Counted from the first letter of the stretch, positions 12,112-21,297 are shown. The stretch is DNA of 30,882 bases from an uncultured Parafilimonas sp. (GCA_937892395.1 CALAGJ010000155.1:1-30882); one strand, 5' to 3'. A program made the numbers and translations. The notes: generated from the letters alone by a model not told the origin.

Positions 12112-14436
12112 TTATCTTGGATTTGTGAAGTCGCAGTCAACTAATAAGTAATCCGAAGTAAAAGTTCTTGAAGTCGTTCCAACTGATTTTATTATCATCA
12201 TCCCGAAGCCTGTTTGCCTGTTTGCTGACGATGGTATATTTGTTGTAGATGTGCCTACAGATATATTATTAACGAAATATTCAACGCTATTTGCTGCCGC
12301 ATTAACAACTATTCTAACAGGTATATTGCCCGTTGTTACTGCTGTAGTAGAAGTTGTAAATGTACGTGTGCTATTACTTGTTGTTACAAGCTGCCAGTTT
12401 GCAGATGCCGTTGAACCTGTGGACACACCGCCTTCATCATATAATAAATATGCTCCATCCGTTTGGTTGGCAGCTGTATATGTGTCAAAAAACCCAATTA
12501 AAAGTTGATACCGCTCCGTGCTTGTGCTTAGTGTATTAATATCTACCGTAGTTTCCATAGTCCAAGTGCCGCCTCCTAATAATACGGCAGAACCACTGCT
12601 TGATATTGCCGCCCTTCCTGTAGCCGTGGTGCCTGTTGCAAATTGAAGAACACCGGGTTCATTTGCCCTCCCCACATTCATTGCGTTATTTGCACCAGTG
12701 CCGCTATTTGTTGCCTGCACATCATTACCTGCCGAAGCTATCGTTATTTGGTTGACGAAATCATTAAAATATTGGTATCCCAATTTTCGTCTGTAGTTGT
12801 TTACATACGCTCTATTTATCTCCTTAACAGTTGTTTTTGCAATATTTGCTGATGCTGATACATCGGAGAAAGCAAGTTCATCCGGGCCATCTATAGGTGT
12901 TGTAGTAAGCCCACTATAATTCAACCGCAAAGCCCTCGATGCGCTGCCGTTGTAAGTGGTTCCCGATGTGTATGCTATCCCGCTTGATGCGGTTAAATCA
13001 TTCAAATTAGAACCTAATGCAACTCCGCTAATAGTGCTGTTGGCAAGGTTTGCGTTTGTTATGCCTGCGCTGCCTGATAGACTACTATTGGTAATCCCTG
13101 ATATAGTGTTATTGGATGCGGATATAGTTTTGTTTGTCAATGTCTGTGTGCCTGTTAATGTGGCTATATTAGTACTCAAACGGGCATCGTCTATAGTTCC
13201 TGATAAGTCAGCAGCAGGCAATGAAGATACGGCACTAAACCCGCTCCCATCGCCTTTCAAATATCCATTTAAGGAGGTTGTTACATTTATATTACCACTG
13301 CTTGTGATAGGACTATTTGTTACACTGAAACCTGTAGGCAGTGTTAGCCCTACAGATGTAACAGTGCCGCTAACACCTGTACTAAATCTTATCCATGCGC
13401 TGCCATCATAGTAGTAATAACCGGGCGTATTGTCTGTTTGGTAAATTATCAAGCTTGTAGCTGGGGATGCAATGTCATTGCGTTGTGATAGCGTAAGTCT
13501 TGGCAGCAGCGCACCTCTGGTATCACTATTGACTTCAAACTCTGCCGAAGATTGGTTAAGGTGTTGGTTAATAGCAAAATTTGGCCGCTCATCGGTGTTC
13601 CTTATTCTGCCCTGTGTAAGGTTGAACCCATTTCGGTCAACTCGCATTTGTACGGATTCATTATTTTCCCCGCCAATAACGCCAATGTATAAAGAACTGT
13701 CGTTATTAGCCATACTAATATATTGTAATAGCGCATCGGCTCCGTATGTATCATTTCTTGCTTGAAATTGCATGAGGCTGCCATTAGTCATCAAAAAATT
13801 ATTGTAACCTGGGCCTCCAGATGTTGTAGGGTTTAATACAATGTACGATTTTATACTATCAAAAACCAATTCTTTCTGATTAAAATCTATTGTATTATCT
13901 TGTGTCATTTGACTGCCGGAAATCAACGTCTGCTGCCAAGTAGGCACCGTTATACCTCCCAAATATTTCGTATTATAATAATCTTCGCTATGTAGTGAAG
14001 GAATCCAGTTACTATCAATAGAAGTTAAAAATGAGGGTGCGCCTACAACACTATCTCTCCCAAATAAAGTATATGCATTTGCATCTATTGGCGAAAATGA
14101 TAGACTCGGTTCAGTAGTTGAATTACTTACTGATGTAGTGAATAAAGGGCTGAAATTTCCTGATGAAAAAGAGGTTAAGTATGTATCGCCTGTAGAACGG
14201 AAACCCCTCCATCTACTACCATCCGCATAATATATTCTTCCATTAATATATTTTATTGACCCCTCTATTTTGCTTAGTGTGTCGCCACCTCTCGGTATAA
14301 TTAAGTTGCTATCCATCAGCATCCTATTGTACCTTACCCCGTAAGTTAGATATCTGCTGTACTTAGTTGTATCGTTGTTTTGCGCATTGCTTTTTATTAT
14401 AAAAAGCATAAAAAATAATAAAATAAAATTTCTCAT
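12112..14436 (-). CDS. Tail fibre protein with N-terminal Sec-type signal, 774 aa
   Basis: The start at 14436 overlaps the upstream TGA as ATGA. The N-terminus MRNFILLFFMLFIIKSNAQ is a typical Bacteroidetes secretion signal ending in NAQ, which is strange for a virion protein. The middle part has segments common in Bacteroidetes phage fibres: GALLPRLTLSQRNDI, YYYYDGSAWIRF, GTVTSVGLTLPTG and LTGTQTLTNKTIS, with many short Ser/Thr/Asn-rich repeats. The C-terminal 200 residues look like a lectin or LamG-like beta-sandwich (GTWTMETTVDINTL, then VRIVVNAAANSVEYFVNNIS). The likely role is host recognition at the tail tip. Confidence 0.8.
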   Translation of the reverse strand: MRNFILLFFMLFIIKSNAQNNDTTKYSRYLTYGVRYNRMLMDSNLIIPRGGDTLSKIEGSIKYINGRIYYADGSRWRGFRSTGDTYLTSFSSGNFSPLFTTSVSNSTTEPSLSFSPIDANAYTLFGRDSVVGAPSFLTSIDSNWIPSLHSEDYYNTKYLGGITVPTWQQTLISGSQMTQDNTIDFNQKELVFDSIKSYIVLNPTTSGGPGYNNFLMTNGSLMQFQARNDTYGADALLQYISMANNDSSLYIGVIGGENNESVQMRVDRNGFNLTQGRIRNTDERPNFAINQHLNQSSAEFEVNSDTRGALLPRLTLSQRNDIASPATSLIIYQTDNTPGYYYYDGSAWIRFSTGVSGTVTSVGLTLPTGFSVTNSPITSSGNINVTTSLNGYLKGDGSGFSAVSSLPAADLSGTIDDARLSTNIATLTGTQTLTNKTISASNNTISGITNSSLSGSAGITNANLANSTISGVALGSNLNDLTASSGIAYTSGTTYNGSASRALRLNYSGLTTTPIDGPDELAFSDVSASANIAKTTVKEINRAYVNNYRRKLGYQYFNDFVNQITIASAGNDVQATNSGTGANNAMNVGRANEPGVLQFATGTTATGRAAISSSGSAVLLGGGTWTMETTVDINTLSTSTERYQLLIGFFDTYTAANQTDGAYLLYDEGGVSTGSTASANWQLVTTSNSTRTFTTSTTAVTTGNIPVRIVVNAAANSVEYFVNNISVGTSTTNIPSSANRQTGFGMMIIKSVGTTSRTFTSDYLLVDCDFTNPR

Positions 14437-15095
14437 AATATATAATTTGACCATTCAGAGGTACCAGACAAATATACAGACCTTACCCTATACGAAAATA
14501 ATATAAAATCCAAAGGTGCTATATTTATTACCGTTGCATTTGTATTTATGCCCGTTATTATAGTGGGGGCTATTGTTTTTGTAGAGTATTCCACTTCATA
14601 ATATTGTGGCCCTAAAATAGACTCCCAGTTTAGTAGGGTGAACACAACGGATGGTCCGCCAGTAACAAAACTAAAACGTGCGTCATAAGGTGCCGGAAAT
14701 TCTGATAGTTCGCCAGTGCCTTGCAGTTCTACTGTAGCGGAAGCTACATTCCCTACTGTTCCATTTGCTGAAATTAAACGTATTATTGCACGTCCATAGA
14801 AATTGTAAGCAATATTATTCACATCTAAGCCCGTGAAAGCCAAAACGACCTCCGTAAAGTCATTTTTTAATTCTCGCAATGTCTTGAATGGATTAGAACC
14901 TACATTTATCAAAAGGGCATCTATTGTAGCCTCCCAACCATTTGATGTGCCTTTATATGAAAGCCATTTGCCAGATCCTTTTGTAGTAGTTTCTACAATA
15001 GAAACACTTTCGGATACGGTTACACTCCTGCCGCACATGATAGGCACCCCGTTGAGCGTTACCGCAAACTCTTTTCCGAGTATTAGATTACTCAT
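14433..15095 (-). CDS. Tail-tube-like protein with Fn3-like C-terminus, 220 aa
   Basis: Residues 1-135 have the layout of a phage major tail/tube protein: an N-terminal GKEFAVTLNGVPIMCGRSVT, the central KGSGKWLSYKGTSNGWEATI and a beta-rich end with ASATVELQGTGELSE. Residues 145-220 look like a fibronectin type III domain (VVFTLLNWESI, YYEVEYSTK, FILFSYRVRSVYLSGTSEWS). It lies between the large tail-tip protein and the fibre, far from the main tube gene at 19532-19960. It may be a distal tail or baseplate ring protein built on a tube fold. Confidence 0.68.
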   Translation of the reverse strand: MSNLILGKEFAVTLNGVPIMCGRSVTVSESVSIVETTTKGSGKWLSYKGTSNGWEATIDALLINVGSNPFKTLRELKNDFTEVVLAFTGLDVNNIAYNFYGRAIIRLISANGTVGNVASATVELQGTGELSEFPAPYDARFSFVTGGPSVVFTLLNWESILGPQYYEVEYSTKTIAPTIITGINTNATVINIAPLDFILFSYRVRSVYLSGTSEWSNYIL

Positions 15096-17082
15096 AGTTA
15101 ATATTTAATTCATACGAAGATGTTACTACCTCACTGTATTTACCTATACTCCTTAGCCTTGCATTAAATGTGCCTCTTATAACATTATGCTCTATTGAAA
15201 TAGGAAAATATATTTCATCTCCAAATACTTTGAATTTAAAAGAATCAGATAATGTATATATTTTTTTTGCCTCAAAGGTGCCTTGAATTTCATTTCTTGG
15301 ATTGCCAGTCAATTTGAATTCCTCTTTACATAGAAACTCATTCAGCCGCAATGTTTCGCCAAAATCCCTTCTATGCCAATACTGTGTTTTTGTCCGATAG
15401 TCAAAATTTGGAGTGCCTACTGTTATGCTGCTATTTGTCGAACGCACATTTGTCAACAATGTGCCATTCACTATATTTCTCAAAGTATCATCAAAAACGC
15501 ATGTCCTTTCTACTGTCTGAACTCTATCTAAGGCTGTTTCGACAAAATGGGTTTGCGAAAGTATCCTTGTACTATTTTTATTTCCTGCGCTTAAATTCAC
15601 ATTCAATGCCTTCCAGTATGTTTGACCGCCAGAAAAATCATTTTGGCTTAACGCCACTTTTACGTACCCGTTTGTAGGTGCAGCCTTTGATGTAACAGAT
15701 ACGCTACTCCATTCTGCGCTATCCTGACCGGGAGAATAGTAAAAAGCTATGGAGCCTGTTAATTCCCATGTGCCATCTGCCAGACCTCCAGCATCCCTAT
15801 AATTTACTTTGTAGTCTGATGCGGCTAAAGGATTATCAATAATGCCGTTGAAAATTATTGTACGGCTTCCAGATGTTATACTGTCCTTTGTCCTAAATTC
15901 AAAGCTAAAATTAACGATATCATCCTTATTGATATAATAAGCACTGCTGAAAACGGCATCTGATGCGGCTCCAGGCAGATATTTTATAACCAAATACCTT
16001 TCTGATTCAAGCCCTTCACTATCTACTACCACCTCTATCCAATAATCCAAATCAGCAGGATAAGATAAAAGAGGGTTGGGGAAAAAGCCGGGTGCCTGAT
16101 ATTCTTTTATTGTATTCCCGGAAGATGTGTACGACGTTCTAAATGTACCTAATATTTTCAAATCTAAATTATATATTGGTACTTCGGGGTATGTATATGT
16201 GAATGTCTTTTTTATAGACTTAAAACTCCTTACTATACTTTGCGTAGCATCATTTTCTAAGCTATACAAATCTTTGCCTATTACATCAGGTGCCGATAAT
16301 ACAGAGGCCGCAAGCCTCGTGCCGCTTATAAATATACGGCTGCCTTCTACTGCCCCATCATTATATAAATAAAGCTCTCCGGGCCTTATAAAAGTCCATT
16401 GGGAATTTCTTAAATAAATGAACCCATTGAATGAGCTGCATATATCTTCAATGCATTGATATGCTGTCGTTTCTTCATCCCATATCTTTGTATCTATATA
16501 ACATTCAAAAGCATCATGAACCGATCCCCCTACCCTGTCAAGCATTAAATTTGAAAAAATATTAATGTATGCATTCAACTCATTTGAAAATTGGCGTGTA
16601 GCTTTTACGCAGCTTAACAAAATGCTTGACAACGGCAGCTTATCGCCAATATCAAAAGATTGTGCGTATAGTGCATCTTTCAACTTAATATTTTGCAATG
16701 TACCCAATCCACAAATAAAAGTTAGGTTCACATCGGTTTCAATATCATTGAACGATTTTTGATTTTCGCTGTATTCTAAAAATCCAGAAAAAATAAGATT
16801 TCTGGAATAAACGCCATCAGATGTTATTTGATACAATTCTGCCTTAAACTCATAGTTGCTATCGCAATAGAAGTCTTCCAAACTTTTCCCTAATACAGAA
16901 ATATTCAACTCGGTTGAGCGAATAGGGGAAAGCAAATTTTCTCCATTGAATTTCAATGATATATCAGATAATTTTATTTCGCTTTTGACTCCAACAAACG
17001 GATCTTGAATGATTACAAGCTTAAATTCATTGCCTGTTATTTGCGACGTGAAAAAGCACTCATATTTTACTCCTGCTGCCAT
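15088..17082 (-). CDS. Large tail-tip / baseplate protein, 664 aa
   Basis: Its position directly after the tape measure gene, its size and its beta-rich sequence fit the distal tail or tail-associated (Dit/Tal-like) proteins of Bacteroidetes siphoviruses. Residues 1-130 (YECFFTSQITGNEFKLVIIQ, then SPIRSTELNISVLG) look like a tube-binding beta-barrel. The 140-260 region (AYQCIEDICSSFNGFIYLRN, SQWTFIRP) resembles hub domains. The later parts contain carbohydrate-binding-like beta-sandwich segments. No catalytic motif is visible. It likely anchors the fibre and hydrolase proteins to the tail end. Confidence 0.75.
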   Translation of the reverse strand: MAAGVKYECFFTSQITGNEFKLVIIQDPFVGVKSEIKLSDISLKFNGENLLSPIRSTELNISVLGKSLEDFYCDSNYEFKAELYQITSDGVYSRNLIFSGFLEYSENQKSFNDIETDVNLTFICGLGTLQNIKLKDALYAQSFDIGDKLPLSSILLSCVKATRQFSNELNAYINIFSNLMLDRVGGSVHDAFECYIDTKIWDEETTAYQCIEDICSSFNGFIYLRNSQWTFIRPGELYLYNDGAVEGSRIFISGTRLAASVLSAPDVIGKDLYSLENDATQSIVRSFKSIKKTFTYTYPEVPIYNLDLKILGTFRTSYTSSGNTIKEYQAPGFFPNPLLSYPADLDYWIEVVVDSEGLESERYLVIKYLPGAASDAVFSSAYYINKDDIVNFSFEFRTKDSITSGSRTIIFNGIIDNPLAASDYKVNYRDAGGLADGTWELTGSIAFYYSPGQDSAEWSSVSVTSKAAPTNGYVKVALSQNDFSGGQTYWKALNVNLSAGNKNSTRILSQTHFVETALDRVQTVERTCVFDDTLRNIVNGTLLTNVRSTNSSITVGTPNFDYRTKTQYWHRRDFGETLRLNEFLCKEEFKLTGNPRNEIQGTFEAKKIYTLSDSFKFKVFGDEIYFPISIEHNVIRGTFNARLRSIGKYSEVVTSSYELNINYE

Positions 17083-17083
17083 A

Positions 17084-18889
17084 TTATCCTATTATTGATG
17101 CTCTGGTATTTGCTTTTGCCAACACGCCTTTCAATGCATTCCCTTGTATAACAAACTCATACGTTTGCCTGCCACCAGAAAACAAAGAAGGTATCTTCCC
17201 CAATGGTATTACCGCCTCGGGCCCGGATTCTCCAATGATTGCATTTGTAGGTCCTGTTACAATACCACCTCTTGCAAGTTTGGGTATTTGACTTTGCAGA
17301 AATGAGCCAAGAGAAACGAAAGCCACCCCAGCTATTAATCCAGCTGCGGGATTGGCTTTAAATATATTTTTCAATGCTTGTATAAGTGGTGCTGCTGCTA
17401 TCATCGCTCGGCCCACAGTCTTAAAGCCTTCGCCCAAAGTTTGCAATATAGCCGAAAACGCTCCCTTTATGCCTTTACCAGAGCCTATAGCATCTGCAAC
17501 GGAAGTAAATAAATTAGTACTTGTAACTTCTACAGCATCTCTGAAAGATTTTAATTGCTGCGCCACTTCATCAGGTGGTGGCAGCAATATTTTTGCCGGA
17601 ATATTTAAGTTTGGCACATTGGCTTTTATGATTTCTTCGGTTGCATTGCCAAAGCTTTTTCCGCTTATTTTTACGATACTGCCCAAAGAAAGCTTTTCTA
17701 ATTGCTCTCTAAATTTTTCGTATTCATCATTAAGTTTTGAAACTGCAACTGTTTGTTTTTCTACTTTTTCAGTGCTTTTAGATGTTGAAGTAGATGTTTC
17801 AAAAAATAAATCACCTGCTAATTTAGCATAGCCCCTTTGCCTTTGAAATGCTTCATCTATTTTTTTTGTAAGGCTTTCTACTTCTTTTTGAGCTTTATTA
17901 ACGGGTGCATTTATACGCTCAAGTTCTTGTGTTATTAAAGAAAAATCACTATCACTAATTTTACCATCTGGGCGTGAAATGCTTTTTTTAAAATTTTCAG
18001 TTTGCTTTATCGCTTTTTTCTGCGCTTTATCTAATACATCATTGGCCTCGTCAAGCTGTTGTGTTAATTTTCCAATATTTTCTCCTGCCGCTTGCGCTAA
18101 CGCTTTATTTAAAAGGGCTTTGCTTAATTCGTTGATGCTCCCCGCAGCGTTACCAGTTAATATTGCCTCCTTTTTTAAGTTGCCTAAATAATCAGGATAT
18201 TTTTGCTGTAGTTCATCAACGGCCTTGACCCTTTCACGCATGGGCCTTGTTATATCTTGCGCAATTGATGCAAGCAATTTGGCATTATTTATTTCGGTGA
18301 ACGCAAATTCCTTAGCCGTTTTAAAAGCATCTTTTTGCGCTTTGTCTGCCTCCTTTACCTTATTGGAAAAAATGCCATACCCTTTTGAGTATGCATCTAT
18401 AAGAGAAATAGCACCAATAAGAACCCCTATTCCTGCGGGGCCTGCTAAGGCAGAGAAAAAGGAACTGAAAGCGGTTTGCGCTGTGCCAGCAGTTGATTTT
18501 AAAGAGGTCAAGCTTTGAATAAATGGTTCAATATTATTCGCAATACCTATGAATCCAAATGAGCTATCTTGTGCTATTCTGCCCAAGTTTAAAACGGCAT
18601 TTGAGGCCGTGCGTGATACACTTGGCAATTGCTTCACTTTATTGCCAGTATTATTAGCAGCATCGCCTAACCCAGATAATCCATCGGAAGCGGATTCTGC
18701 GCCAGTTTTTACACCATTAAAGCTACCGCCTGCTTTAGAAGCGGCTCCCTCAAGTTCTTTGATAGATTCGGATGCACTGACCGCCTTGTCATCAACCTTA
18801 TCAAGTGTACTGCCAGCCTGTTTAGCCGCTATATCAAGCTTTGAAACATCACCATCAAAAACTACCGTTAAACCTGCAATTTCGCTCAT
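17084..18889 (-). CDS. Tape measure protein, 601 aa
   Basis: A long, helical, Ala/Ser/Lys-rich protein with the typical order of a tape measure: coiled-coil N-terminal 200 residues (KVDDKAVSASESIKELEGAA), hydrophobic membrane-like stretch (SALAGPAGIGVLIGAISLID), further coiled coil, and a glycine-rich end with the family motif GGIVTGPTNAIIGESGPEAV. It sets tail length and is ejected with the DNA. At 601 residues it predicts a rather short tail, about 90 nm by the usual 1.5 Å per residue rule. The start overlaps the chaperone end by four bases (ATGA). Confidence 0.9.
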   Translation of the reverse strand: MSEIAGLTVVFDGDVSKLDIAAKQAGSTLDKVDDKAVSASESIKELEGAASKAGGSFNGVKTGAESASDGLSGLGDAANNTGNKVKQLPSVSRTASNAVLNLGRIAQDSSFGFIGIANNIEPFIQSLTSLKSTAGTAQTAFSSFFSALAGPAGIGVLIGAISLIDAYSKGYGIFSNKVKEADKAQKDAFKTAKEFAFTEINNAKLLASIAQDITRPMRERVKAVDELQQKYPDYLGNLKKEAILTGNAAGSINELSKALLNKALAQAAGENIGKLTQQLDEANDVLDKAQKKAIKQTENFKKSISRPDGKISDSDFSLITQELERINAPVNKAQKEVESLTKKIDEAFQRQRGYAKLAGDLFFETSTSTSKSTEKVEKQTVAVSKLNDEYEKFREQLEKLSLGSIVKISGKSFGNATEEIIKANVPNLNIPAKILLPPPDEVAQQLKSFRDAVEVTSTNLFTSVADAIGSGKGIKGAFSAILQTLGEGFKTVGRAMIAAAPLIQALKNIFKANPAAGLIAGVAFVSLGSFLQSQIPKLARGGIVTGPTNAIIGESGPEAVIPLGKIPSLFSGGRQTYEFVIQGNALKGVLAKANTRASIIG

Positions 18890-19224
18890 CTTCTTTTATT
18901 TAGAAGGTTTTCAAATTCTTCATCCGTTAACAATATAGGCTCAACATCTTTCTTTTGCTCATCGCCAATGGGCCATATATTGCAAAAGGAACTGAAGCTA
19001 AATGACTTATCAGTATGAGGGCTTACAATATGGAAAACAGACATTCTTATAAGACGCTCTTCCTCGTTTTTCTTTTCTTGAAAGCCTTCAACCAAAAGTT
19101 TGTAATCTTTTGGAAGCATGGCATTAAATTCATCTGGCTTTAAACCCAAAGTTCCATAAGAGTACTTCCTCAAATTAACAAAATCTACTTCGCTTTCTTC
19201 GTCGTTTTTTTTTGCAGGAAATTC
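18886..19224 (-). CDS. Tail assembly chaperone GT C-terminal part, read by -1 frameshift
   Basis: This frame is open from a TAA at 19225-19227 to its stop at 18886 and has no ATG near its beginning; the first conventional candidate is TTG at 19173. It overlaps the end of the upstream chaperone gene over 40 bases, exactly where a run of nine A residues sits. A -1 slip there yields about 110 residues of the first gene plus NDEESEVDFVNL and the following 94, a product of about 216 residues. This is the G/GT arrangement of long-tailed phages, in which both proteins bind the tape measure. The 18886-19173 segment alone would be 95 residues. Confidence 0.78.
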   Translation of the reverse strand, partial: EFPAKKNDEESEVDFVNLRKYSYGTLGLKPDEFNAMLPKDYKLLVEGFQEKKNEEERLIRMSVFHIVSPHTDKSFSFSSFCNIWPIGDEQKKDVEPILLTDEEFENLLNKRR

Positions 19225-19535
19225 TTATAGTTATTGGATTCTGTCAATAACTTTATAATATCACTTAGAATAGCATCATTGTTTAGATATGCAGTATCGA
19301 CAAAATCAATAACATCATCAATGCTAATAACTATCTTTTCTTCACCAGAAAATATTGTTATATCTTCCTTTGTTATTATTGAGCTTTTGCCGATAAGCCC
19401 TCCTACAATACCACCCCATACTACACGATACGAAGAACCAGCCTCGCCACTTGTTGAGCTGAAACCTAAAAGAGCCTCAAGCCCTGCCATATTGAACTTT
19501 AGATGTAGTTCAACACCTTTTATTTTAATTATCAT
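19185..19535 (-). CDS. Tail assembly chaperone G-like protein, 116 aa
   Basis: A small, helical, soluble protein placed between the tail tube and tape measure genes, the invariant position of tail assembly chaperones. The N-terminus MIIKIKGVELHLKFNMAGLE and the sequence ALLGFSS, then ITIFSGEEKIVISIDDVIDF, fit the family layout. The C-terminus is lysine-rich (QKKTTKKAK) because of the slippery A run. It acts in the cytoplasm, coating the tape measure protein during tube assembly, and is absent from the virion. Its ATG overlaps the tail tube stop by four bases. Confidence 0.75.
   Translation of the reverse strand: MIIKIKGVELHLKFNMAGLEALLGFSSTSGEAGSSYRVVWGGIVGGLIGKSSIITKEDITIFSGEEKIVISIDDVIDFVDTAYLNNDAILSDIIKLLTESNNYKNFLQKKTTKKAK
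19205..19213 (-). other. Slippery A9 site for -1 frameshift
   Basis: On the minus strand the codons are CAA AAA AAA ACG. The heptamer A AAA AAA lets both tRNAs re-pair one base back, after which AAC GAC GAA opens the GT frame. The zero frame ends with TAG at 19185-19187. Confidence 0.75.
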
Positions 19536-19960
19536 GCTTCTATTGATATTGCTATTGAACCTTTAACACTAATGTCAAAAGTGAATTTTGTTGGATTGTC
19601 TTTACCATCTGTAGTAGTTACCGCACTAATGGTTCCGCTGCCTGATTCCTTAATGTCTCCTGCTACAGGGGCCAACCCTTCGATTATAAAATTCAAAGTT
19701 GTATTTGAATTGAACCAGTCCACAATTTGCTTGTATGAAGTCTTCCCACTTGATGGGCTTGTTACTGCAATAGCGTTAATGCTCAAAGAGCTTTTTTCAT
19801 CGCCTATAAGTGTATCAGGCCCGCACTGTGAACTTGCATCAATAGGGCTTTTCTGCCTATTTGTTGTATAGCTTTCAATGCAAACAACGGTGTCGGAAGG
19901 AGTGGCTCCAGTGCCTAAGAAAAGCCACCTGTAGTTGTTTAGAATTTTTTGGTCTGCCAT
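19532..19960 (-). CDS. Major tail tube protein, 142 aa
   Basis: The position between the tail terminator-like gene and the chaperone gene, the size and the beta-rich composition support the major tail tube protein. Visible pieces include WLFLGTGATPSDTVVCIESY, the central SSLSINAIAVTSPSSGKTSY with KQIVDWFNSN, and the C-terminal strands GSGTISAVTTTDG and FTFDISVKGSIAIS. Family members polymerise in hexameric rings around the tape measure. I recognise the context better than the sequence. Confidence 0.75.
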   Translation of the reverse strand: MADQKILNNYRWLFLGTGATPSDTVVCIESYTTNRQKSPIDASSQCGPDTLIGDEKSSLSINAIAVTSPSSGKTSYKQIVDWFNSNTTLNFIIEGLAPVAGDIKESGSGTISAVTTTDGKDNPTKFTFDISVKGSIAISIEA

Positions 19961-19974
19961 TTTATTATATTTTT

Positions 19975-20394
19975 TTAGTTATTAAAAACATCCCTAAGTT
20001 CAAAATTAATGAATCTATTTTTAAAATAGTATTTATTTGTTAAGTTTAAATTTTGCGTTACGTCTGATACCAAAAATAAATAGCATTTCTTATTATTTAT
20101 TACTGCGTAATTTGAAGCGTTTGGCATCAAAGAATCGTAAACTTTTGTAGCAATATTTTCTAATACCTCGCCAGAGTTCACTACATCTTCTTTTGTGTAT
20201 ATCTTCACGGATACAGATACATTTGTGTAGGAAGAATTTATATTGCCATTATCAGATACTGTGCTTATCTCTATTGAAATATAGGCATCTGTTAGCAACT
20301 CCTGCGGTACTTCATCTATGTACACAGGGGCTGGAACATCATCTTTTAAATTGGTATAAAAAAAGCTCTTTATTTCTGCATTCATGTTTCTCAT
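19975..20394 (-). CDS. Tail terminator / completion-like protein, 139 aa
   Basis: It lies between the gp10-like protein and the tail tube, the normal site of the tail terminator that caps the tube and joins it to the head. The sequence VPAPVYIDEVPQELLTDAYI, then SIEISTVSDN and VSVSVKIYTKEDV, followed by a helix GEVLENIATKVYDSL, is consistent with the alpha/beta fold of that family. The start overlaps the upstream stop as ATGA. I infer the role mostly from synteny. Confidence 0.68.
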   Translation of the reverse strand: MRNMNAEIKSFFYTNLKDDVPAPVYIDEVPQELLTDAYISIEISTVSDNGNINSSYTNVSVSVKIYTKEDVVNSGEVLENIATKVYDSLMPNASNYAVINNKKCYLFLVSDVTQNLNLTNKYYFKNRFINFELRDVFNN

Positions 20395-20972
20395 ATATTC
20401 TCGATATCTTTTAACAATTGCCCCCTCTGTGTAACATAAGCAGGGTATAGAAAGGGCTTTGGTTTAATGCCATTAATTAAAATATAAAATGCCAAATGTT
20501 CGGCAATGGAAACAAGCCTATCGCTATATGACTTACTTTTTCTGCTGCCACGCTTTTTTGATTCAACAGAATAAGTATCTGCAAAACCTTTTCTTTTGAC
20601 CCAATCCAATATATTATTTAAAAAATCGTAATAATCACCGCTTTTACTGCCTTTGAACTGTGCCGCAAACTCCTTCCATTCGTTCGGCAAACTTGCAACA
20701 TAATTAGCAGCGTATTTCCCTGTACCAAATTCAACATAAGCAGCATAAAAAACATTTGCAGAAACACTTTTTCTTAAAAATGTAGATGTGTCTGCCGAAA
20801 TGCTACCTTTCAAAATTCCTTCATCTGTGGGTGCCAAATTTTTTGCATAGCCAGCACACTCTAAAGCATTTGCATTAAGCACCAAATCTAAGCTGTTTTT
20901 TTTATCTTTGATGGTCTCCTTGATAGCCGTTTTGACTTCAATTATATTATTCAAATAAATAGCCTTACTCAT
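20391..20972 (-). CDS. HK97 gp10-like head-tail protein, 193 aa
   Basis: The central part carries the HK97 gp10 family pattern: AKNLAPTDEGILKGSIS, then FYAAYVEFGTGKYAANYVAS, and near the C-terminus INGIKPKPFLYPAYV. These proteins act in head-tail joining or tail completion. At 193 residues it is longer than the common 120-150, with an insert of about 60 residues between the FGTG and PKPF motifs that is basic (KKRGSRKSKSYS). It overlaps both neighbours. Confidence 0.84.
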   Translation of the reverse strand: MSKAIYLNNIIEVKTAIKETIKDKKNSLDLVLNANALECAGYAKNLAPTDEGILKGSISADTSTFLRKSVSANVFYAAYVEFGTGKYAANYVASLPNEWKEFAAQFKGSKSGDYYDFLNNILDWVKRKGFADTYSVESKKRGSRKSKSYSDRLVSIAEHLAFYILINGIKPKPFLYPAYVTQRGQLLKDIENI

Positions 20973-21297
20973 TGTATGCCGTTATTTCTTCAATCCATAG
21001 CCTACCTATCTCCTTCATTATTACCGCCCCTACATTCAACACCTCACCAGATGGAAGTATTATTATGTCATTGTTTTTGGTTTTGTTTTGTGTATCTATT
21101 AGCGTTGTTATTTTATAAGATGAAGTATAATATATCCCTGCATTTTGCAAAATCTTACTTTCTGATAGCTGCACCACCTTAGCCCACTTTGTCAGCGTTT
21201 TGCTTATGGCTTTGCTTAGTTTTCCAGTTGCTTCATCTTTTGTTATAACATAATGCTTTATAGTTATAACGCTGTCCATTTCTCCTACCCCTACCAT
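20965..21297 (-). CDS. Head closure protein (phage head-tail joining family), 110 aa
   Basis: The protein matches the short beta-barrel head closure proteins related to SPP1 gp16: SVITIKHYVITKDEATGKLS at the start, WAKVVQLSES, then YKITTLIDTQNKTKNNDIII and VLNVGAVIM. It seals the connector and interacts with the tail. A second Met at residue 7 (21279) has an AGGAG four bases before it and could be the true start. Confidence 0.78.
   Translation of the reverse strand: MVGVGEMDSVITIKHYVITKDEATGKLSKAISKTLTKWAKVVQLSESKILQNAGIYYTSSYKITTLIDTQNKTKNNDIIILPSGEVLNVGAVIMKEIGRLWIEEITAYNE

Noticed and set aside
12956..13411. 151-codon plus-strand frame opposite the tail fibre gene
   Set aside because: It is antisense to the Ser/Thr/Gly-rich repeats of a clear fibre gene, and has a low-complexity Pro/Leu/Val composition typical of a shadow frame.
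17352..17831. 159-codon plus-strand frame opposite the tape measure gene
   Set aside because: It is antisense to an undoubted tape measure protein, and no leader or neighbours on the plus strand support it.
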